A DNA stretch of 64,000 nucleotides, taken from NCBI RefSeq assembly GCF_021735925.1, contig NZ_WMEA01000005.1, forward strand, positions 1 through 64,000. The letters are read 5' to 3'. The stretch is from Loktanella sp. M215. Lineage in GTDB: Bacteria; Pseudomonadota; Alphaproteobacteria; Rhodobacterales; Rhodobacteraceae. The notes under the pieces are model-generated. The model was not told the origin of the DNA. It worked only from the letters and a program-made list of their open reading frames with translations, and ran no database searches. The position numbers and the translations under genes were made by a program. Within the stretch, counting starts at the first letter, position 1; the number at the start of each line of letters is the position of its first letter. Below are positions 59,553 to 64,000 of this stretch, piece after piece.

Positions 59553-59852
59553 ATGCCTGCCCAAACATCCATGCTTCATGTCCGTGTTGACGATCAGCTG
59601 AAAGCACAGGCTTCGGACGCACTTGCGGGCGTCGGTCTGACGCTCTCCGACGCGGTGCGTATTCTTCTGACCCGCGTGGCCGCAGAAGGCGGCTTGCCTG
59701 CCGGATTGACCGCTGATCCGGATGCCTATGACGCCTGGTTCAGGGCGAAGGTACAGGAAGCGCTGGACGATCCAAGGCCCACAACGCCCCATGCCAAGGC
59801 GATGCAAGACGCCCAGGCATTGATTGACGGGAAGCGCCTTGCCAAATCTTGA
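59553..59852 (+). CDS. relB: RelB/DinJ-family antitoxin
   Basis: The 99 residues have the ribbon-helix-helix domain SMLHVRVDDQLKAQASDALA followed by GVGLTLSDAVRILLTRVAAE, and a C-terminal tail for toxin binding (PHAKAMQDAQALIDGKRLAK). A perfect operator palindrome lies upstream. The toxin gene overlaps its end. Confidence 0.9.
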   Translation: MPAQTSMLHVRVDDQLKAQASDALAGVGLTLSDAVRILLTRVAAEGGLPAGLTADPDAYDAWFRAKVQEALDDPRPTTPHAKAMQDAQALIDGKRLAKS

Positions 59853-60114
59853 ATGGAAAGCCACGGCCATAGCCGACTTGCTGGCAATCATTGACTACAT
59901 CTCTGACGACAACCCGGATGCCGCCCAAGTTCTCAAAGACGAGATTGAACACAAGACGTCCCTCCTTCCAGAACGCCCTCAGATGTACCGCGCGGGCCGT
60001 GTGGACGGGACTAGGGAGATGGTTGTTCGGCCGAACTACATCGTGGTTTATGCTGAAAGCCCTGAGATGGTGACCATTTTGCGCGTTCTTCATGCTGCGC
60101 AGCAGTGGCCATGA
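59839..60114 (+). CDS. RelE/ParE-family toxin
   Basis: The 91 residues (from TTG 59839; an in-frame TTG at 59824 is an alternative) match the RelE/ParE fold: WKATAIADLLAIIDYISDDN near the N-terminus, then RPQMYRAGRVDGTREMVV and RPNYIVVYAESPEMVTILRV with LHAAQQWP. The end pattern is that of ParE-like toxins. It overlaps the antitoxin gene, as usual for such pairs. The target (gyrase or ribosome) cannot be settled from sequence. Confidence 0.88.
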   Translation: MPNLEWKATAIADLLAIIDYISDDNPDAAQVLKDEIEHKTSLLPERPQMYRAGRVDGTREMVVRPNYIVVYAESPEMVTILRVLHAAQQWP

Positions 60115-60220
60115 TCGGGGTGCAGGCCCCCCGCTAAGAAATTGCCTGCTCTACGCCTTCAAAGTGTAGAGCGGGCTTTTTGTCCTTTGGAACTCAGACC
60201 TTGATCCAAAGGAATTCCCC

Positions 60221-63200
60221 ATGTCCAAGCCTCTCTCAACGCTCCTCAATCCTGTTGAATCCGACGCTAACCTCACCTCAGCCATCGCGCAGATCGGCGC
60301 GGAGGTCGACCTCCAACCCTTGCGCAGCTCAGCGCTCGCGCGCATCATGCGCGAGACGTTCCATGGCAGCGATGCCGGCGGTGCCTGGGACTGGCGCATG
60401 GCCTATGATCTGATGCAGGCCGCGGCCATCCAGGTGCTGCTGCGTGGGGACGGTGCAGCAGGTGACATCGCCACCGCTAAGCAGATTGCCTCACGGCTCC
60501 TGACGGAAACGCGCCGGTCAGAGCAGCAGATCCGGCTGCAGCAGTTTTCCACGCCGTTGTCTTTCGCGGCAATGGTCGTGCGGGCGGCAGCCATTCGCAA
60601 GGGCGAGACCGTGCTGGAGCCCTCGGCTGGCACCGGTGCCCTGGCTGCCTTCGCTGCCCAGGCCGGTGCCACGCTTTTGCTCAATGAAATCGACCCCTTT
60701 CGCCAGCGCCTCCTGCGTGCGGTTTTCGCTGACGAGGTCACAGGCCATGACGGCGAGCATATCGATGATCTGCTGCAGACGCCGGTTCTACCCGACGTCG
60801 TGGTGATGAATCCGCCCTTCGCCTCCTCGGTCGATCGCTCCCGAGACAAGTACATCGCGGCTAAACATCTCATTGCGGCTGCAAAGCGCCTGGCACCCGG
60901 TGGACGGCTGGTGGCGATCATGCCGCCGGGGTTCACGCCCGAACGCGATGCCGCGCATTGGACCCGCGCCTGCGGTTTGCTCACGCCGCGCTTGGCACTC
61001 ACGATGCCGGGACAGGTCTACCGCAAGCTCGGCACCTCTGTCGAAACCCAGCTCATGGTCTTCGACAAGGTGCAGGAGGACGGCGAGATGATCCGCGCCA
61101 ATGTCCGGGGCTTGGATGAAGCCCTTCCTTTTGTCGACGCCGTGGCCGCGACCCGGCCCGAGATGCGCCCCGTACAACAGGCGGCGGCGATCCCTCACGG
61201 GCGGCCGACCGTTCCATCCTCTGCCCCGCGCAAGCGCTGCGCCGCGCCTGCCGCCGCCTCCAAAACCCGAACTAATGCCGTTCTCCCGCTCAGCGTCACA
61301 AGCTTCGATGTCCCGCGCGACAACACGCCTGTCTCGGACATCTATGCGCGCTATCGCCCACAGCGGATCGAAATCGCGGGCGCGCAGGAACATCCCACGC
61401 CGCTCGTCGAAAGCATCGCCATGGCCTCTGTGGCACCGCCCATGCCCTCTGGTGCCGCGAAGTCGGAATTGCGCCTACCTGCGCGGTTGATCGAGGAGGG
61501 ACATCTCTCCGAGGCGCAGCTCGAGACCATCGTCATGGCGCATGATGCCCATGGGCGCGACCTGCCGGGGCGGATGCGCCTAGATGACGACCAGACCAAG
61601 CTGACGCGCGCCGATGATGACCCTAATGCACGGGCCTATCGCCTCGGCTATTTCCTCGGCGACGGCACCGGTTGCGGCAAGGGCCGCGAATGCGCGGGGC
61701 TCATCCTTGTCAATTGGCTGGCCGGGCGCAGAAAGGCGATTTGGGTCTCCAAATCCGCCACGCTTATCGAGGACGCGATCCGCGACTGGACCGATCTCGG
61801 CGGCTCGCCAGCCGACATTCAGCCGCTTTCCAAATGGAAACCGGACCAGCCCGTCCCGATGGGCGACGGGATCCTCTTCGTCACCTACGCCACGCTGCGG
61901 TCCGCGGGCAAATGCGGCACCACACGACTGAGCCAGATCCTCGACTGGATGGGCGAAGACTTTGAAGGCGTACTGGCCTTTGATGAGGCCCATGCCATGC
62001 AGAACGCGGCCGGGTCCGAGCAGGGCAGGGGGGTCAAACCCTCCCAGCAGGGCCTTGCTGGCCTGCGGCTGCAACTGGCAGCACCCCGCGCTCGCGTCTT
62101 CTACATCTCGGCCACGGGTGCCACGAGCGTGCACAACCTGGCCTATGCCGCGCGGCTGGGGCTCTGGGGGCAGGGCCCCGAATACCCCTTCCCAAGTCGC
62201 GAGAGCTTCGTTTCTGCGATGGAAGCCGGCGGTGTCGCTGCCATGGAGGTGGTCGCGCGCGATCTCAAGACGCTCGGGCTCTACACGGCCCGCGCCCTCA
62301 GCTTCGACGGCGTGGAGTATGACGTGCTCGAACACGCGCTCACCCCGGCCCAGATCGAGATCTACGACGCCTATGCGGGTGCGTTTCGCACCATCCACCA
62401 CAATCTCGAAGCCGCGCTGACGGCGACCGGCGTCAACAATGCCTCGGGCGAGACCAATGCCTCGGCCGCACGCGCCTCGGCCAAGTCCCGCTTCGAGAGC
62501 ACGAAGCAGCGCTTCTTCAACCATCTCCTGATGGGCATGAAGGCTCCAAGCATCATCCGCGCGATCGAGGACGATCTGGCGGCGGGCAAGGCTTGCGTCA
62601 TCCAGGTGGTCTCGACAGGTGAGAGCCTGCTGAAACGCCGACTTGAGACAATGGACCCGGAGGATGAACTCGTTGAGGGGGCCTTGACACCGCGTGACTA
62701 CGTGCTGGGCTACCTCGAACAGGCCTTCCCGATCCATGCGCAAAAGCTGGTCGAAATCGACGGCAATATGGTGGCCGAGCCGCTCCGCGATGAGACCGGG
62801 GCGCTGGTCGTATCGCGCGAGGCGCTCGCCCTGCGCGATGCGGCAATGATGGAGTTGATGACGCTGGCGCCGATCCCCTCGGCGCTCGACCAGATCCTCT
62901 GGGCTTTTGGCGATGAGGCTGTCGCCGAGGTCACGGGGCGCTCCATACGGCCCCTCAAGGCCGAGGACGGCCATCTCTTCATCGAGAAGCGCGCCGCCAG
63001 CAGCAATTCGTCGGAGACCCAAGCCTTCATGGACGGCGAGAAGGATATCCTGATCTTCTCCGATGCGGGTGGCACGGGCAGATCCTACCATGCGGCGCAA
63101 ACGGCGAAGAACCAGAAACGGCGGCGGCACTACCTGCTGGAGCCCGGCTGGCGCGCCGATGCGGCCATCCAAGGGTTGGGCCGCACGCATCGCTCGGCTC

Positions 63201-64000
63201 AGGTCAGCGCGCCCTTCTTCCGGGTCTGCACCTCGGATGTGCATGGCGAAAAGCGTTTCACCTCGACGATAGCCAAGCGCCTCGACCAGCTGGGGGCCTT
63301 GACCAAGGGTCAGCGCGAGACCGGCTCGCAGGGCATGTTCCGCGAGGAGGACAATCTCGAAAGCCCGATCGCGCGGGCGGCACTGCGTGGGTATTTCGCC
63401 GATCTTGCCGCCGGGCGCGCCGAGGCGATGAGCTACGAGAGCTTCACCGACTGGACAGCCCTGCGGCTGATCGACAAGGACGGGGTGCTCCTTGAGGAGC
63501 TGCCGCCGATCCAGCGGTTTCTCAACCGGGTGCTTGCGCTGCCCATCCACATGCAGAACGCGCTCTTTGCCGAGTTCATGCGCCGGATCGCTGATCAGAC
63601 CGAACGCGCGCGGGCGGCGGGCACGCTCGATCTCGGCGTCGAAACCCTGCGCGGCGAAAAGATCGAGCAGGTCTCCACAGAGGATCTCTGGACCTGCCCG
63701 AAATCCGGCGCCGTGACGCGGATCATCGGACTTGAGGTGACGGACCCAGTGTATGTCCTGGGCGCCGAAGAGGCCATATCGCGCAATCCCGACAAGCTGC
63801 CGATGGTGAATCGCGCCTCCGGTCGCGCGGCGCTCATCTCGGCACGCCCGATGCAGATGTATGACGAGGACATTGTCACGCTGATGCGCAAGGCGGTGCG
63901 GCCAAACGGGTCGAGCTATCTCGAAGAGGCACGGTTCGAGTCCTCGGCCTGGGAAGAGATCGGCAAGCCTGAGTTCGTACGGCTTTGGGATGAAGAGGCT
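60221..64000 (+). CDS. Methyltransferase-helicase (strawberry notch family), partial
   Basis: The open frame runs from ATG 60221 without a stop to the window end, at least 1260 residues. An N-terminal SAM-methyltransferase-like domain has EPSAGTGALAAFAAQAGATL near residue 134 and VVMNPPFASSVDRSRDKYIA near 195 (NPPF catalytic motif of N6-adenine enzymes). An SF2 helicase follows: Walker A GDGTGCGKGRECAGLILVNW near 480, DEAH in LAFDEAHAMQNAAG near 590, SAT-type YISATGATSVHN, and motif VI GLGRTHRSAQ. The protein may modify or remodel plasmid DNA. The C-terminus is outside the window. A long open frame on the opposite strand is a shadow. Confidence 0.9.
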   Translation, partial: MSKPLSTLLNPVESDANLTSAIAQIGAEVDLQPLRSSALARIMRETFHGSDAGGAWDWRMAYDLMQAAAIQVLLRGDGAAGDIATAKQIASRLLTETRRSEQQIRLQQFSTPLSFAAMVVRAAAIRKGETVLEPSAGTGALAAFAAQAGATLLLNEIDPFRQRLLRAVFADEVTGHDGEHIDDLLQTPVLPDVVVMNPPFASSVDRSRDKYIAAKHLIAAAKRLAPGGRLVAIMPPGFTPERDAAHWTRACGLLTPRLALTMPGQVYRKLGTSVETQLMVFDKVQEDGEMIRANVRGLDEALPFVDAVAATRPEMRPVQQAAAIPHGRPTVPSSAPRKRCAAPAAASKTRTNAVLPLSVTSFDVPRDNTPVSDIYARYRPQRIEIAGAQEHPTPLVESIAMASVAPPMPSGAAKSELRLPARLIEEGHLSEAQLETIVMAHDAHGRDLPGRMRLDDDQTKLTRADDDPNARAYRLGYFLGDGTGCGKGRECAGLILVNWLAGRRKAIWVSKSATLIEDAIRDWTDLGGSPADIQPLSKWKPDQPVPMGDGILFVTYATLRSAGKCGTTRLSQILDWMGEDFEGVLAFDEAHAMQNAAGSEQGRGVKPSQQGLAGLRLQLAAPRARVFYISATGATSVHNLAYAARLGLWGQGPEYPFPSRESFVSAMEAGGVAAMEVVARDLKTLGLYTARALSFDGVEYDVLEHALTPAQIEIYDAYAGAFRTIHHNLEAALTATGVNNASGETNASAARASAKSRFESTKQRFFNHLLMGMKAPSIIRAIEDDLAAGKACVIQVVSTGESLLKRRLETMDPEDELVEGALTPRDYVLGYLEQAFPIHAQKLVEIDGNMVAEPLRDETGALVVSREALALRDAAMMELMTLAPIPSALDQILWAFGDEAVAEVTGRSIRPLKAEDGHLFIEKRAASSNSSETQAFMDGEKDILIFSDAGGTGRSYHAAQTAKNQKRRRHYLLEPGWRADAAIQGLGRTHRSAQVSAPFFRVCTSDVHGEKRFTSTIAKRLDQLGALTKGQRETGSQGMFREEDNLESPIARAALRGYFADLAAGRAEAMSYESFTDWTALRLIDKDGVLLEELPPIQRFLNRVLALPIHMQNALFAEFMRRIADQTERARAAGTLDLGVETLRGEKIEQVSTEDLWTCPKSGAVTRIIGLEVTDPVYVLGAEEAISRNPDKLPMVNRASGRAALISARPMQMYDEDIVTLMRKAVRPNGSSYLEEARFESSAWEEIGKPEFVRLWDEEA

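Noticed and set aside
61580..63550. A 656-codon open frame on the minus strand
   Set aside because: It is antisense to the helicase part of the strawberry-notch gene, whose motifs are unmistakable.
1..64000. tRNA and rRNA genes
   Set aside because: No recognisable cloverleaf with conserved T-loop or rRNA core sequence was noticed; a covariance-model scan would be decisive.

Overview
The window looks like part of an alphaproteobacterial plasmid, most likely from the Rhodobacteraceae (roseobacter group). The reasons are a complete repABC replication/partition cassette with its counter-transcribed RNA, high GC content and codon use, a BigR/SqrR-type sulfide regulon, and a block of plasmid genes (ArdC-like, DUF3768, long ParB-like, DUF3085, DUF6927, strawberry-notch helicase) often seen together on plasmids of this family. 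The host assignment is an inference; there is no rRNA or other taxonomic marker.

Layout. (1) 1-11.7 kb: decayed peptidoglycan and DUF411 genes, lspA, a FixH/YtkA-like gene cut by an IS256-family element (9-bp target duplication), a CusB/CusA copper-type RND pump carrying frameshifts, a thioredoxin-reductase-like flavoprotein and an ion channel. (2) 11.9-20.1 kb, minus strand: an orphan ABC membrane domain, then a periplasmic copper block (CusF-like protein, cupredoxin, multicopper oxidase, TolC-like outer membrane factor, small lipoprotein), a Cys/His-rich exported protein, a beta-propeller protein with a CTCC motif, and CopZ. (3) 20.1-24.8 kb: CueR-type promoters with a gutted CopA remnant, a cobalamin riboswitch driving cbtB-cbtA, DUF1636, DUF305, a glutaredoxin-MauE fusion and a DsbA-like protein. 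(4) 25.2-32.4 kb: cytochrome c', a diheme cytochrome c, a 4-TM protein, a PBP2 paralogue, a monoheme cytochrome c, a Met-rich multicopper oxidase and a second CopA remnant. (5) 32.6-40.6 kb: an operon encoding all seven membrane subunits of complex I (NuoA, H, J, K, L, M, N) plus one cysteine-poor NuoB/NuoD-like protein, with no NADH or Fe-S arm. (6) 40.7-44.5 kb: a BigR-like repressor, two YeeE/YedE half-transporters, a persulfide dioxygenase and a third multicopper oxidase. (7) 44.9-52.0 kb: an IS66 element with 8-bp target duplication, a serine resolvase and repABC. (8) 52-64 kb: plasmid maintenance and accessory genes with two toxin-antitoxin-type loci, ending inside a large methyltransferase-helicase.

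How it works together. Regions 1-6 read as a copper and redox-stress island: efflux (CusBA-TolC), periplasmic binding and oxidation (CusF, cupredoxin, three multicopper oxidases), thiol and heme redox proteins, and sulfide detoxification. The cytosolic exporter CopA survives only as two fragments. The most novel element is the complex-I-like membrane arm. Its proton-channel residues are largely kept, its redox subunits are absent, and two of its proteins end in His/Met-rich tails typical of copper binding. It may be an ion-translocating machine adapted to copper stress.

Many disrupted frames differ from an intact gene by one base, often in a G or C run. Some may be sequence errors rather than real pseudogenes, so they are described here as disrupted as given.
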